A stretch of 64,000 nucleotides of DNA, from NCBI RefSeq assembly GCF_003595525.1, contig NZ_CP022680.1, forward strand, positions 1,886,001-1,950,000, written 5' to 3'. A model generated the notes under the pieces. That model did no database searches and was not told the origin of the DNA. It worked only from the letters and a program-made list of their open reading frames with translations. Positions 45,734 to 54,861 of this stretch are shown here, one piece after another; positions within the stretch are counted from its first letter, which is position 1; every line of letters starts with the position of its first letter. The translations under genes and the position numbers were made by a program. The stretch comes from Streptococcus respiraculi (GTDB lineage: Bacteria > Bacillota > Bacilli > Lactobacillales > Streptococcaceae).

Positions 45734-46541
45734 CCTTAAATTCCTTATGCGCTTGCTCTACAATGGTTTCAATAGCAGCTGCAACTTGATTTTCAGCTGA
45801 ACTTTCCTTTTTCAAATAGCTTAAAAATTCCACATTGCCATGCCCACCTTGAATGGGTGAAAAATCAAGCGACTTGACCGTAAATCCTGCTTCCACCGCA
45901 AAAGCAGTTACCTTTTCCAAGACCATCCGATGAACAGCCTTGTCTTTAATGATACCGTTCTTGCCAATCTGCTCACGACCTGCCTCAAATTGTGGCTTGA
46001 TCAAGGCAACAACCTCTCCCTCATCTGCTAAAATGCTTGATAAAGCTGGCAAAATCAGACTCAGCGAGATAAAGCTAACATCGATACTGGCAAACTGCGG
46101 TGTTCGTTCAAAATCACTTGGGGTCGCATAGCGGAAATTGAACTGCTCCATGCTGACCACACGCTCATCTTGACGAATTTTCCAAGCTAATTGATTGGTA
46201 CCAACGTCTACTGCATAGACCAAATCAGCCCCATTTTGCAGCATGACATCGGTAAATCCACCTGTTGAAGCCCCGATATCGAGGGTCGTTTTCCCTTCAA
46301 CAGACAAGTCAAATACCTGAAGAGCCTTCTCCAGTTTTAAACCGCCACGACTGACGTATTTCAACTTTTCACCCTTTAATTTTAATTCGGTGTTCTCATC
46401 AATTTTTTCACCCGGCTTATCATAGCGCTCGCCATTCACGACAGAAACCACTAGGCCTGCCATAACGCCGCGCTTAGCCTGCTCTCGTGTATCAAAGAGG
46501 CCTTGCTTGTAGGCCAACACATCTACTCTTTCCTTAGCCAT
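45726..46541 (-). CDS. TlyA family rRNA 2'-O-methyltransferase / haemolysin-like protein
   Basis: A 271-residue protein with an N-terminal S4 RNA-binding domain (ERVDVLAYKQGLFDTREQAK, then RGGLKLEKAL) and an FtsJ-like methyltransferase domain: TLDIGASTGGFTDVMLQNGA binds SAM, VYAVDVGTNQLAW follows, then DVSFISL and IKPQFEAGREQIGKNGI. Members methylate ribosomal RNA, and some were first described as haemolysins. It overlaps ispA and argR by 8 bases each. Confidence 0.93.
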   Translation of the reverse strand: MAKERVDVLAYKQGLFDTREQAKRGVMAGLVVSVVNGERYDKPGEKIDENTELKLKGEKLKYVSRGGLKLEKALQVFDLSVEGKTTLDIGASTGGFTDVMLQNGADLVYAVDVGTNQLAWKIRQDERVVSMEQFNFRYATPSDFERTPQFASIDVSFISLSLILPALSSILADEGEVVALIKPQFEAGREQIGKNGIIKDKAVHRMVLEKVTAFAVEAGFTVKSLDFSPIQGGHGNVEFLSYLKKESSAENQVAAAIETIVEQAHKEFKDE

Positions 46542-47409
46542 GTAATCGTAAACTTTCTACTATTTCTCGAATCTTGTCTGCCTGAAAAGCGGATTGTTCT
46601 TCCAAGGCTGCAAGTCCCTCGTCTACCTTATCCAAGCTCATCGCTAAATAGGCTTTGGCTTCTTCTAAACCAAGCAGGGCAGGATAGGTGGACTTGTCTG
46701 CTACAAGATCTTTATTGGGTGTTTTTCCGATTTCCTCAAAGCTAGCCGTTACATCTAAAATATCATCTCGCACTTGAAAAGCAAGACCGAGCCATTCACC
46801 CGTTTCTTGCAAGATTTCCTGAACAGTACTGTCTGCTTCAACCATTACTCCTGCTGCTACAAAGGGATAGGCGAGGAGCTTTCCTGTTTTATGGGCATGA
46901 ATCGTTTGCAATTCAGAAAGGTTCAAACTGCGTTTTTCGCCTTCCATATCCAGCACTTGTCCGCCAACCATACCAAAAGTTCCAGCAGCTTTAGACAAGG
47001 CAGCTATCAATTCCACCCGAATCTGGCTAGGAAGCTCTGCCATTGCCACCAGGGCATAGGAATCCAGAAAGAGGCTATCTCCCGCCAAAATAGCCATGTC
47101 CTCCCCAAATTTCTTATGGCTGGTCAGTTGACCACGGCGGTAATCATCGTTATCCATGGCAGGCAAATCATCGTGAATCAAGCTACCCGTGTGAATCATC
47201 TCAAGGGCAGCCGCCACCTGAACGTGAGCTTCTATCAGAGTGACACCAAATCCCTCCAAAAGCTCTAACAAAAGGAGTGGACGCAGGCGCTTGCCACCCG
47301 CTCGAATGGAGTAGAGAATGGTCTCGACCAAACGAGGCGCGACAGGATTTTCACCGTAAAACTCTAAAAAGACGTTCTCAATCCAATTCAATCGTTCCAC
47401 TTGCTTCAT
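46534..47409 (-). CDS. ispA: polyprenyl (farnesyl) diphosphate synthase
   Basis: Makes farnesyl or geranyl diphosphate from IPP and DMAPP, the product of the mevalonate pathway begun by the genes at 35-39 kb. The 291-residue enzyme has the first Asp-rich motif [15 protein letters not shown] and the second [19 protein letters not shown], plus [13 protein letters not shown] at the IPP site. It overlaps xseB by 4 bases. Confidence 0.95.
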   Translation of the reverse strand: MKQVERLNWIENVFLEFYGENPVAPRLVETILYSIRAGGKRLRPLLLLELLEGFGVTLIEAHVQVAAALEMIHTGSLIHDDLPAMDNDDYRRGQLTSHKKFGEDMAILAGDSLFLDSYALVAMAELPSQIRVELIAALSKAAGTFGMVGGQVLDMEGEKRSLNLSELQTIHAHKTGKLLAYPFVAAGVMVEADSTVQEILQETGEWLGLAFQVRDDILDVTASFEEIGKTPNKDLVADKSTYPALLGLEEAKAYLAMSLDKVDEGLAALEEQSAFQADKIREIVESLRLHG

Positions 47410-47618
47410 TCCATGTCCGTTTCTGTTCCGTCTGCTTGCATGACCTTGACCAAGGTCTTTTCTGCCTTATTGAGAGTTTCTTGGAGTTCTTTTGAAAGTT
47501 TCATCCCCTTTTGAAACTCGGCAATTGCATCTTCTAGAGCCACATCACCACTCTCTAGGCGTTGCACAATCTGCTCCAAGTCTGCTAAATTTTCCTCAAA
47601 TTTCTTTTGTTTTGACAT
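47406..47618 (-). CDS. xseB: exodeoxyribonuclease VII small subunit
   Basis: A 70-residue protein with the XseB signature [33 protein letters not shown]. It forms the nuclease with XseA. Its start lies inside the 3' end of xseA (a 23-base overlap) and its stop overlaps ispA. Confidence 0.96.
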   Translation of the reverse strand: MSKQKKFEENLADLEQIVQRLESGDVALEDAIAEFQKGMKLSKELQETLNKAEKTLVKVMQADGTETDME

Positions 47619-48936
47619 CTTTTACCTCAACTTCTAAGTGACCGTCTCGTAGCTGAATGGTCACATTTTCTTCTGTTTGAACCTTGTGAATACTGTCAAT
47701 CACCTGTCCATTTTGCTCCACAATCGCATAGCCCCGCGCTACAATACGGCTGGTATCGAGTAGCAAGAGACTATTTGCTAAGCGCTTGACTTCAGCGACC
47801 TTATGATCGTAAATCACTGTGGTGTTGTTGCGCAACAGGCGTTTTTGCTGGGCTACCTTTTCTTGATACAGGGCAATTTTTTGAAGTGGCGAATAAGCAA
47901 GTAAGCGCTGCTCCAAGACCTGAGCACGTTTTTGCCCTTCATTTCTATATCCGGAAATGGATTGTTTCATGCGCAACTGCAGCTGGTCTAATTTTTGTAA
48001 ATAAGCATCGTAGAGCCGTTCTGGTTGTCTAAAAATCACGGAATGGGTCAACTTCTCTAAGCGTTCACGGTGATAAACCAGACGATTGCCTACAGCTTTA
48101 CTCATCCGATTTTCCTGTTGTTTGAGATGAGCCAGCACATCTAATTTCGTTACAGGTGTTGCTAATTCTGCCGCAGCTGTCGGTGTTGCTGCCCGTCTGT
48201 CTGCCACAAAATCTGCTAGCGTTGTATCTGTCTCGTGCCCGACACTGGAAATAATTGGAATCCGTGATTCAAAAATTGCGCGGACCACCTCTTCCTCATT
48301 AAAGGCCCACAAATCCTCAATAGAGCCACCTCCACGACCGATAATCAGCACGTCAAGATCTTCTCGCTCATTCGCACGACGGATATTTTGTGCAATTTCA
48401 AGTGCCGCACCGTCTCCCTGCACCTTGGTCGGATAGAGCACGACTTCTCGACCCGGAAAACGCCTGCTAACTGTTGTGATAATATCACGAATGACCGCAC
48501 CACTAGGGCTTGTCACCACGCCAATTTTTTGCGCAAATTGTGGCAAGGGCTGTTTAAATCGATCCTGAAAAAGCCCCTCGTCCCCCAATTTCTTTTTCAA
48601 CTGCTCAAACTGAATCGCAAGTGCCCCAATCCCGTCTGGCTCAGCCTTTTCGATGATAATAGAGTAACTGCCACTCGGCTCATAAATCTGAATCCGTCCG
48701 ATGACATTGACCTTCATCCCCTCTTCGAGTTCAAAGCCTAAAGACTTGTAAACTCCAGCCCAAACCGTCGCCTGAATCACTGCTTTTTCATCCTTGAGCG
48801 AAAAATACTGGTGACTCGGACGCTTACGAAAATTGGAGACTTGACCCGTCAAATAAACCCGTTCTAAATACGGATCTCGATCAAACTTCAACTTCAAGTA
48901 CTTCGTCAACGACGACACCGACAAATAATTTGGCAT
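47596..48936 (-). CDS. xseA: exodeoxyribonuclease VII large subunit
   Basis: A 446-residue catalytic subunit of the single-strand-specific nuclease. The N-terminal OB-fold ([32 protein letters not shown]) is followed by the catalytic domain with [42 protein letters not shown] and [31 protein letters not shown], then a coiled coil and a C-terminal beta domain. I chose the ATG at 48936 because GAGGAGTGGT precedes it. It is first in the operon running to recN and the phosphatase. Confidence 0.96.
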   Translation of the reverse strand: MPNYLSVSSLTKYLKLKFDRDPYLERVYLTGQVSNFRKRPSHQYFSLKDEKAVIQATVWAGVYKSLGFELEEGMKVNVIGRIQIYEPSGSYSIIIEKAEPDGIGALAIQFEQLKKKLGDEGLFQDRFKQPLPQFAQKIGVVTSPSGAVIRDIITTVSRRFPGREVVLYPTKVQGDGAALEIAQNIRRANEREDLDVLIIGRGGGSIEDLWAFNEEEVVRAIFESRIPIISSVGHETDTTLADFVADRRAATPTAAAELATPVTKLDVLAHLKQQENRMSKAVGNRLVYHRERLEKLTHSVIFRQPERLYDAYLQKLDQLQLRMKQSISGYRNEGQKRAQVLEQRLLAYSPLQKIALYQEKVAQQKRLLRNNTTVIYDHKVAEVKRLANSLLLLDTSRIVARGYAIVEQNGQVIDSIHKVQTEENVTIQLRDGHLEVEVKDVKTKEI

Positions 48937-49022
48937 ACCACTCCTCACTCATTCGAACATGGCCTTTTCTGGCACAATCCTCAGCACAATGTAATACAAG
49001 GATTCTGTCTTTTCCGTCCTTT

Positions 49023-49031
49023 ATTATACCA
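49023..49031 (-). promoter_or_regulatory. extended -10 promoter of the xseA operon
   Basis: On the minus strand TGGTATAAT lies here, about 87 bases upstream of the xseA start, with no convincing -35. Confidence 0.6.
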
Positions 49032-49152
49032 AAAAGAGCGCAAAAAGACTAGGAAAGCAACATCTCGTTCCTTTATAACTCGCTAATCAAGAAGCACTTC
49101 AAGCAAGAAGAAAGATAATCATAGCTAATATCTTTTCACCTTTTTGTTCAAC

Positions 49153-49179
49153 AAAAAAACACCTAGTTCACTAAGTGTT
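49153..49179 (-). terminator. terminator downstream of the two-component/ABC operon
   Basis: On the minus strand AACACTTAG (49171-49179) pairs with CTAGGTGTT (49159-49167), followed by a run of Ts. It lies between the response regulator gene and xseA and would stop readthrough into the xse operon. The remaining gap (49180-49298) shows no gene. Confidence 0.7.
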
Positions 49180-49298
49180 TCGAATCACGAAAAGCCCTCA
49201 TACGAGGCATTGGCTGCAAACGTCAAACTATATCTGGAGAGCAGTGACAAAAATGCAGTAGCCTTTTTCTTTATCTCCCACCTCCAATAAGCTCCCAG

Positions 49299-49409
49299 CT
49301 GCATTGACAGAAGCTACGGTTCTTTTATTTCCAGCTTGTAGCAGTCTACTAGACTGCATGGACAGAACCCTACGGTTCCGTTATTTCCAACTTGTAGCAG
49401 TCTACTAGA
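49299..49409. repeat. tandem duplication of about 55 bases beyond the response regulator gene
   Basis: Two copies, 49299-49353 and 49354-49409, share CTGCAT-GACAGAA, CTACGGTTC, TTATTTCCA and CTTGTAGCAGTCTACTAGA in the same order, with a few substitutions and one indel. The second ends inside a perfect hairpin, GTAGCAGTCT (49394-49403) with AGACTGCTAC (49407-49416), that overlaps the response regulator stop codon. Confidence 0.8.
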
Positions 49410-49412
49410 CTG

Positions 49413-50012
49413 CTACAACCACCCATTTTCTTTGGCGGTGTTGGCGGCTTCGGTGCGGTTTTCGGCACCTAATTTGCTGAGGATGGTGGTCATGTAGTTG
49501 CGAATGGTTCCGTTTGAAAGGTACATTTGGTCGGCAATTTCTTTGTTGGATAGGCCTTGTGCGACTTTTTGGAGTAGGATTTGTTCCTGTTTGGTCAGGG
49601 GATTTTTCATGGTGAAAAAACTCTCCATGAGCTCTGGCGAGTACTCTTTTTGTCTTTGGAGCACGCGTTCAATGGTCCGCATCAATTCAGCAATGCTCCG
49701 TTCTTTCAAGACATAGGCATCCACATCTGCTCGAATTGCACGTTCAAAATAGCCCGGCCGTTTAAAGGTCGTCACCATAATCACTTTTAAGCTCGGGAGC
49801 TCCTCTTTTGCCCATTCAAGGACATCGAGACCCGTCATCTCAGGCATTTCAATGTCTAAAATGGCAACATCTACCTTTTCCTTTTGTAAAATAGCTTGCG
49901 CTTCTAAGCCATTTCTCGCTGGAAATACTTGGGCTATACCGTCCTGTAATTCCAAGAGCTGACAGAGGGCGTCCCGCAACATGCTTTGGTCTTCAGCAAC
50001 GAGTATGTTCAT
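49413..50012 (-). CDS. NarL/FixJ (LuxR-type) response regulator
   Basis: A 199-residue regulator. The receiver domain has the acidic pocket AEDQ (Glu7, Asp8), phosphorylated Asp53 in [15 protein letters not shown] and the conserved Lys in YVLKERS. The C-terminal LuxR helix-turn-helix is [24 protein letters not shown], then [20 protein letters not shown]. It overlaps the histidine kinase gene by 20 bases. By position it should control the exporter operon it belongs to. Direct repeats at the operon promoter are candidate binding sites. Confidence 0.95.
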   Translation of the reverse strand: MNILVAEDQSMLRDALCQLLELQDGIAQVFPARNGLEAQAILQKEKVDVAILDIEMPEMTGLDVLEWAKEELPSLKVIMVTTFKRPGYFERAIRADVDAYVLKERSIAELMRTIERVLQRQKEYSPELMESFFTMKNPLTKQEQILLQKVAQGLSNKEIADQMYLSNGTIRNYMTTILSKLGAENRTEAANTAKENGWL

Positions 50013-51099
50013 CTTTGTCTCCTTTCGGAATCTCTAGCTGAATCTGTGTCGGCTGTTTTAGAGAAACAATCTCTACCCTACCTTGGTAGCGAATGATCCG
50101 GTCACGAATGGAGTGCAACTCCTCACCCGTCACCTGCTCAAAGCCAATCCCGTTATCTTCTACTAAAACTCGCACCCAGCCGTCTTTTTCACTCAACTGA
50201 ATGCGACAACTGCTTGCTTGACTGTGCTTGATAAGGTTATTCCCCAATTCACGCAGGGCCATGGTCAAAGCAGCTTCTTGTTCTCGACCGATTATTAGTT
50301 CTTCTTTCTCAATGGTTAAGTCAATTCCTGCCAGCTCAAGCATATTTCCTAAAATCTGCAATTCTTCTTCAAGACTGTGTACTTTTACGGCTTGGACAAT
50401 CTCTCTGACTTCCTGCATCGAATTTTTGGCAATATCCCGCAAGTCCTGTACTTCTTTTTGTGCCTTTTCATAGGCCCCATGTTCCATAAGGGTCAAGGCT
50501 AACTCACTCTTGACACTCAGCATGGCAAAGACATGCCCCAAGGTATCGTGTAAGTCTTGCCCAATCCGATTGCGTTCATTTTCTGCTAAAAGCAGGTTGA
50601 TAGAGGCATTTTTTGCTGTTAATTCCTGTTCAATCTTTGTTTGCTTGATGATCTGCCTCATGGCATACAACATCCCTAGGCAGACCATATCCATAATTAA
50701 GAGAAAAATTTGTGTGGTAACATCTGTATCAGCCAGAACAGGGTAGAGGGTGACGAGCAATACAAGATAAAAGCTCATATAGCGAAACCCTATCAGCTTA
50801 TCGTCCCCAAAACGCCAGACCAAAATATTCGATAGGAAAAAATTGAACATAGAAATATTGGGGCTTCCATTAAAGGTAACGAAAACCACATAAAAGCAGA
50901 GATAGAGCCAAAAGAGGTTGACTACTAGCGGATGTTCCATCATCACAATACCAAGATAAGCAACAATAAACAAAATCGTCAACCAAAAGATATAAAATGG
51001 ATAGCCACCGCTTAGCGAATAATAAAAGGGAAAAACCAAGTACAGTAAGGATACATAGTACATGATATGGATTTGTTTGAACTTATGCAGTAATCTCAC
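49993..51099 (-). CDS. sensor histidine kinase (HisKA_3 family)
   Basis: A 368-residue kinase with about five or six N-terminal membrane helices (residues 12-150) and only short outer loops. The dimerisation and phosphorylation region [22 protein letters not shown] contains the phospho-acceptor His184. The ATP-binding domain has [18 protein letters not shown] (N box) and [12 protein letters not shown] (G1). The small extracellular surface suggests intramembrane sensing of a membrane-active compound, as in BceS- or LiaS-type sensors. It lies 1 base after the permease gene. Confidence 0.94.
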   Translation of the reverse strand: MRLLHKFKQIHIMYYVSLLYLVFPFYYSLSGGYPFYIFWLTILFIVAYLGIVMMEHPLVVNLFWLYLCFYVVFVTFNGSPNISMFNFFLSNILVWRFGDDKLIGFRYMSFYLVLLVTLYPVLADTDVTTQIFLLIMDMVCLGMLYAMRQIIKQTKIEQELTAKNASINLLLAENERNRIGQDLHDTLGHVFAMLSVKSELALTLMEHGAYEKAQKEVQDLRDIAKNSMQEVREIVQAVKVHSLEEELQILGNMLELAGIDLTIEKEELIIGREQEAALTMALRELGNNLIKHSQASSCRIQLSEKDGWVRVLVEDNGIGFEQVTGEELHSIRDRIIRYQGRVEIVSLKQPTQIQLEIPKGDKDEHTRC

Positions 51100-51100
51100 C

Positions 51101-51829
51101 TTATCTCACTTCCTGTTTCTTTTTTAGCACTAAGGCTAGACCTGCTATTATTATAGTATACAGCAAGACCATTAGTAAAGAGGTGACTTGCAGATGATGA
51201 TCTTTGATATAGCGTAGGACTAGTTGATTGGCATAGTAAGATGGGGTAAAATGAGCCACCGACTGCATCCAGTCAGGAAGAGCTTCATAGGGCATCCAAC
51301 TACCACCAAAAATAGCCAATATGAAGTAAAAAATATTGCCCAATACCGTCATCGTCTGCTTATTATCAATCAAGGTTAGGGCTAGACCAATAGCCAGATA
51401 GACCACACTCGTTGCTAAGAGTAGGATAGCAGACACAAACCACTCTCCTCCTGTCATTGTCACCCCTCGAAACACAAAGCCAACTGTAAAATTGATAATA
51501 ATGGAAAGAATAAACGAAACAAAAACGTTTAGCACTTTGGCAAGGTAATACTGGGAAAGGGGGACGGGAGAATGCTGAATCTGCAAAAGCCAACGATTTC
51601 TCACATCCTCTTCCAGCATACTAGGAAAGCTAAATAATCCAAAACTACTCATGCTAAAAGCCGTCATCGTCAGCAAATAATTTCTCGTCAACGCTGCTGC
51701 ATTTTCATAGGATGAGTCAAACATAGAAGAAAACAAGAGGAAAAAGAGGACAGGCATGCCAATTCCCATAATAAAGCCAAAGGCATTTCGTTTGGTTAAG
51801 AGGTATTCAATTCTTAATAGAGCTTTCAT
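51101..51829 (-). CDS. ABC transporter permease (ABC-2 type)
   Basis: A 242-residue protein with six membrane segments in the ABC-2 arrangement: near 18-34, 56-74, 103-125, 136-158, 163-185 and 216-236. Blocks such as NRWLLQIQHSPVPLSQYYLAKV and the late ILAIFGGSWMPYEALPDWMQSVAHFTPSYYA are typical of multidrug or lantibiotic-type exporters. It starts at the base of the ATPase stop. The substrate is unknown. Confidence 0.92.
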   Translation of the reverse strand: MKALLRIEYLLTKRNAFGFIMGIGMPVLFFLLFSSMFDSSYENAAALTRNYLLTMTAFSMSSFGLFSFPSMLEEDVRNRWLLQIQHSPVPLSQYYLAKVLNVFVSFILSIIINFTVGFVFRGVTMTGGEWFVSAILLLATSVVYLAIGLALTLIDNKQTMTVLGNIFYFILAIFGGSWMPYEALPDWMQSVAHFTPSYYANQLVLRYIKDHHLQVTSLLMVLLYTIIIAGLALVLKKKQEVR

Positions 51830-52710
51830 TATGCTTCCTCCTTGGTCGTATCAAATAGGGTATTGAGTAGAGTTTTATTGGTCATTTCAATCTCCATGAT
51901 TGGGCAGTTGGCTTTCTGTAGCGCTTTCCAGACCACATCTGCTTCCTTGGTCATAAAACGGAGTCGATCATGACTTTCTTCCATACCATAGACATTCTCC
52001 CACGATTCCACCACCGCTCGATACTCTTTTGGAATAGTGAATTGCTTTTCCCGCTCCTCAGAGCGCATTTTAAAAGGAGTCGTATCCCGCAAAAGCTGTC
52101 CTTGGTGTAAAACTAAAATACGGTCTGCTGTATGCTCAACTTCTTCGATATAATGCGAAGAATACACAATGGTCACCCCCTTTTCTTTTAAGTCACGGAC
52201 AATTTCCCAGAAACGCTGGCGGGTTGAGGTATCCATAGCCGTTGTTGGCTCATCTAAAAAGAGAATGGACGGACGACCAATTAAGACTAATACAAAGGAC
52301 AATAAACGCTTCTGACCGCCAGATAATTTCTCAGCTAGCTGCTGTTTCTGCTCAGGAGAAAAATGTAATAGGGCATCAATTTCCTGATTCGACAAGGAAT
52401 TTGGATAAATTTCCTGAAAAAAGGCTATCAATTCGCTGACCCTGAGATCGGTCGGAACAGCATTTTCCTGTGGCAAAATACCGACTACCTTTTTCAAAGC
52501 TAGATCTGCTACCTGACGTCCCTGAATGTAAATGCTACCACTTGTCACAAACCAATCTCCCAATAAGCAAGATAGCAATGTCGTCTTTCCAGCACCGTTT
52601 GGCCCAATAAGAGCGACACACTCACCCTCACCAATCTCAAAGGAAATATCTCGCAAAATCTGCTTTTCCTTTATCGTTTTTGACATGTTTTTGACTTCAA
52701 TTATGCTCAT
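51829..52710 (-). CDS. ABC transporter ATP-binding protein
   Basis: A 293-residue ATPase with Walker A LIGPNGAGKTTLL (about 36-48), Q-loop LPQENAVP, signature KLSGGQKRLL, Walker B ILFLDEPTTAMD and the H-loop YSSHYIEEVEHTADR. A C-terminal extension of about 70 residues follows the ATPase domain, as in DrrA-like exporters. It overlaps the small membrane protein gene by 4 bases and precedes the permease. Confidence 0.96.
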   Translation of the reverse strand: MSIIEVKNMSKTIKEKQILRDISFEIGEGECVALIGPNGAGKTTLLSCLLGDWFVTSGSIYIQGRQVADLALKKVVGILPQENAVPTDLRVSELIAFFQEIYPNSLSNQEIDALLHFSPEQKQQLAEKLSGGQKRLLSFVLVLIGRPSILFLDEPTTAMDTSTRQRFWEIVRDLKEKGVTIVYSSHYIEEVEHTADRILVLHQGQLLRDTTPFKMRSEEREKQFTIPKEYRAVVESWENVYGMEESHDRLRFMTKEADVVWKALQKANCPIMEIEMTNKTLLNTLFDTTKEEA

Positions 52711-52901
52711 CTGCGAACCTCCTTTTGTACCTTTATGAGTTTATCGATAAACCGACTCACCTGTCCTAAGACACCAATACCAAATCCTAGAACCGCATAG
52801 ACTGCCCACGGGAAACCTCCTTCAAATTGTCGCCCTACAAAGTGATAAGTAGCAACTCCTGCAAGGGTTAGGGCAAGCACTTTTACAATCCACTGTTTCA
52901 T
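52707..52901 (-). CDS. small two-helix membrane protein heading the exporter operon
   Basis: A 64-residue protein with two hydrophobic segments (about 5-22 and 31-49): MKQWIVKVLALTLAGVATYH, then FPWAVYAVLGFGIGVLGQVS, and a basic tail. I recognise no family. It starts 27 bases after a -10 TATACT and overlaps the ATPase start. It may be an immunity or transporter accessory protein. Confidence 0.7.
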   Translation of the reverse strand: MKQWIVKVLALTLAGVATYHFVGRQFEGGFPWAVYAVLGFGIGVLGQVSRFIDKLIKVQKEVRR

Positions 52902-52927
52902 AATATGCTCCTTTTCTCTTTATTGCT

Positions 52928-52992
52928 AGTATACTCCTTCTCCCTTTCCCTCACTAGATAGGTTTGTCACTAGAAGAAATGACAAATGTCAT
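52928..52992 (-). promoter_or_regulatory. promoter and repeat operator of the exporter/two-component operon
   Basis: On the minus strand the -10 is TATACT (52928-52933), with no proper -35. Instead, TCTAGTGA occurs twice in direct orientation, at 52951-52958 (overlapping the -35 position) and 52967-52974, 16 bases apart. Further up is the inverted repeat ATGACA-AA-TGTCAT (52979-52992). Direct repeats replacing a poor -35 suggest activation by the operon's own response regulator. Confidence 0.6.
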
Positions 52993-53131
52993 ATTTAGAG
53001 GCATGTAAAAAGGGTTGAGACAAATCATGATGAGCTTCTCAGCCTGACATTTTTCAGTGAATCTGAGTTCCCTAGACTATCGGTCTCCTGTTTTAGTCTG
53101 ACTATGGATTAGGCTATCCAAAAGGACAAAG

Positions 53132-53157
53132 AAAAAGGCTGGTTGCCCAGCCTTTTT
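53132..53157. terminator. terminator after dpr
   Basis: AAAAAGGCTGG (53132-53142) pairs perfectly with CCAGCCTTTTT (53147-53157) around TTGC. The T-runs on both strands allow bidirectional use. It lies 90 bases beyond the dpr stop. The rest of the gap 52993-53245 shows no gene. Confidence 0.85.
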
Positions 53158-53245
53158 CAGAATTTTATTGTTGATAGAGATTATATCGTCTTTCTGTTTT
53201 CATTTGGTACTACGTCACAGATAGAACTGAGACTAGACGACGCTA

Positions 53246-53761
53246 TTACAAGCCCGGTGCTTGACCTAGCTCAGCCTGAAGCATCCAGATGTGTTTTTCA
53301 AGACTTGCTTTTGCTCCGTTGAAAATATCATTTGTCACATCATCTCCTTCTACATCGGTCACATCAAGCCCTTGTTGGAACAAGCCAACAAGGTAGCGAA
53401 AAACTTCTACGACACGACCCAATTGCACGTCCATTGACAAGCTATAATCACCCGGTACTTCTTTTAATTGACTATTATCACTAAATTCTTTCAAGGTAGA
53501 AAATGGTGCTCCACCCAAGGTAATCAAGCGCTCGCTCATCTCGTCAAGATAGCTGTCCAATTCTTCCATGTACTCATCCATTTTTGGATGCCATACAAGA
53601 AAGCCACGTCCACGCATATACCAGTGTACTTGGTGGAGAATGGAATGAGCAACTGACAAGTCAGCAACTGCCTGATTCAAAAGTGCTTTTGTTTCTGGTT
53701 CTGCTTGAGTTTTTGCAAAGCTCGCAATCTCTGCTGGTGATTGATAAAATTTGTTCATCAT
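53246..53761 (-). CDS. dpr: Dps-like peroxide resistance protein Dpr
   Basis: A ferritin-like 12-mer that oxidises and stores iron, preventing hydroxyl-radical formation. The 171-residue protein has the Dps ferroxidase residues in [42 protein letters not shown] (His, His, Asp, Glu) and a normal family length. From memory it is very similar to S. suis Dpr. A perfect PerR box lies just upstream of the start. It is monocistronic. Confidence 0.96.
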   Translation of the reverse strand: MMNKFYQSPAEIASFAKTQAEPETKALLNQAVADLSVAHSILHQVHWYMRGRGFLVWHPKMDEYMEELDSYLDEMSERLITLGGAPFSTLKEFSDNSQLKEVPGDYSLSMDVQLGRVVEVFRYLVGLFQQGLDVTDVEGDDVTNDIFNGAKASLEKHIWMLQAELGQAPGL

Positions 53762-53785
53762 AAAGGGCTACCTTCTTTCTCTTAT

Positions 53786-53800
53786 TTATAATCATTATAA
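53786..53800. promoter_or_regulatory. perfect PerR box upstream of dpr
   Basis: TTATAATCATTATAA matches the PerR consensus TTATAATNATTATAA at every fixed position. It lies 25 bases upstream of the dpr start codon, where repressor binding would block transcription until peroxide inactivates PerR. No second site is obvious. Confidence 0.9.
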
Positions 53801-53929
53801 ATAAAGGCGGTGGAAATTGCAAGTTTTTAGGATTTTATGAGAAAAGTTTCAACATTCACATAAAATGAGAAGGTCATTTTACTCAAAATTAGGATATAAT
53901 AGTAGGGAAGAAGATATAAGGAGAACCGT

Positions 53930-54349
53930 ATGAAAAAAGTCGTCTTTGTTTGTCTTGGAAATATCTGTCGTAGTCCCATGGCTGAATTTGTCATGAAAGG
54001 ACTAACGGACCAGTTAATCGTAGAAAGTCGGGCAACGTCCTCGTGGGAGCATGGCAATCCCATTCATCGAGGTACCCAGCAGATATTGCAGCAATACCAG
54101 ATTCCCTATAATCCCCGCAAAACATCGCAGAAAATGAACCTTGAGACAGCTGAAGAATGTGATTATATCATCGGCATGGATAGCCAGAATGTGGCTGATT
54201 TGAAGAAGATGTTGCCTAGCAGACTCCATACTAAAATCTATCCTTTTGCTGAAGAAAGCGTGCCAGATCCTTGGTATACAGGTGACTTCGAAGAAACCTA
54301 TCGCCTGGTCACTGAGGGCTGTCTTATCTGGAAAAATCGTCTATTATAG
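53930..54349 (+). CDS. low-molecular-weight protein-tyrosine-phosphatase
   Basis: A 139-residue cytoplasmic phosphatase. The P-loop VCLGNICRSPMAEFV contains the nucleophile Cys9 or thereabouts and Arg, and the general acid Asp lies in VPDPWYTGDFEETY. A -10 TATAAT at 53895-53900 and AAGGAG before the ATG are visible. The substrate is unknown; such proteins can counter capsule tyrosine kinases or act on stress targets. It is followed by the MORN/acyltransferase pair. Confidence 0.94.
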   Translation: MKKVVFVCLGNICRSPMAEFVMKGLTDQLIVESRATSSWEHGNPIHRGTQQILQQYQIPYNPRKTSQKMNLETAEECDYIIGMDSQNVADLKKMLPSRLHTKIYPFAEESVPDPWYTGDFEETYRLVTEGCLIWKNRLL

Positions 54350-54432
54350 TCTTTCCATTTTTAAGGAAACTATCTTTGTCATCCCCCTGGAAAAATGATA
54401 AAATGAAAGGGACTACAAGAAAAGAGAAAAAG

Positions 54433-54861
54433 ATGAACAAATTAATTCATTATCTGCAAACGATTAACTTAAAAGATCTCAAAACCTACCTGACACGTTC
54501 CACTATCGAAAAAGCCTGTATCGGCTTGATGGTTGTCTGCGCCCTATCCGTCTTTCTCGGTCGCATTCCAATCAAGCAGACGCTGAGCCTAGATAATGGA
54601 AAAATGACCTACCATGGTACTGTCACTGCCAATAAAATGTCTGGTCAAGGGAGCCTAACCTTTGAAAATGGTGACAAGTATGAGGGCCAGTTTCAAAATG
54701 GAATTTTTAACGGTAAGGGAACCTTTACCTCTACTAGTGGCTGGACCTATGAAGGGGAATTTAAAAATGGGATTGCTGACGGCAAGGGAAAACTGACCAC
54801 CGAAGCAAAAGTCGTCTACGAAGGAACATTCAAACAAGGAATTTATCAACATGAGAATTAA
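54433..54861 (+). CDS. MORN-repeat membrane-anchored protein
   Basis: A 142-residue protein with one membrane helix (about 31-49) and then four short MORN repeats (YHGTVTANKMSGQGSLTFENG, YEGQFQNGIFNGKGTFTS, YEGEFKNGIADGKGKL, YEGTFKQGIY). The repeats probably face the cell surface. I chose ATG 54433 because an AAAGAGAAAAAG stretch precedes it; an in-frame ATG at 54376 lies before the likely -10. It overlaps the acyltransferase gene by 11 bases, so the two products are probably linked in function. Confidence 0.8.
   Translation: MNKLIHYLQTINLKDLKTYLTRSTIEKACIGLMVVCALSVFLGRIPIKQTLSLDNGKMTYHGTVTANKMSGQGSLTFENGDKYEGQFQNGIFNGKGTFTSTSGWTYEGEFKNGIADGKGKLTTEAKVVYEGTFKQGIYQHEN

Noticed and set aside
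49338..49416. Repeats beyond the response regulator as a CRISPR array
   Set aside because: Only two tandem copies without spacer structure, and the unit contains no CRISPR-like repeat.
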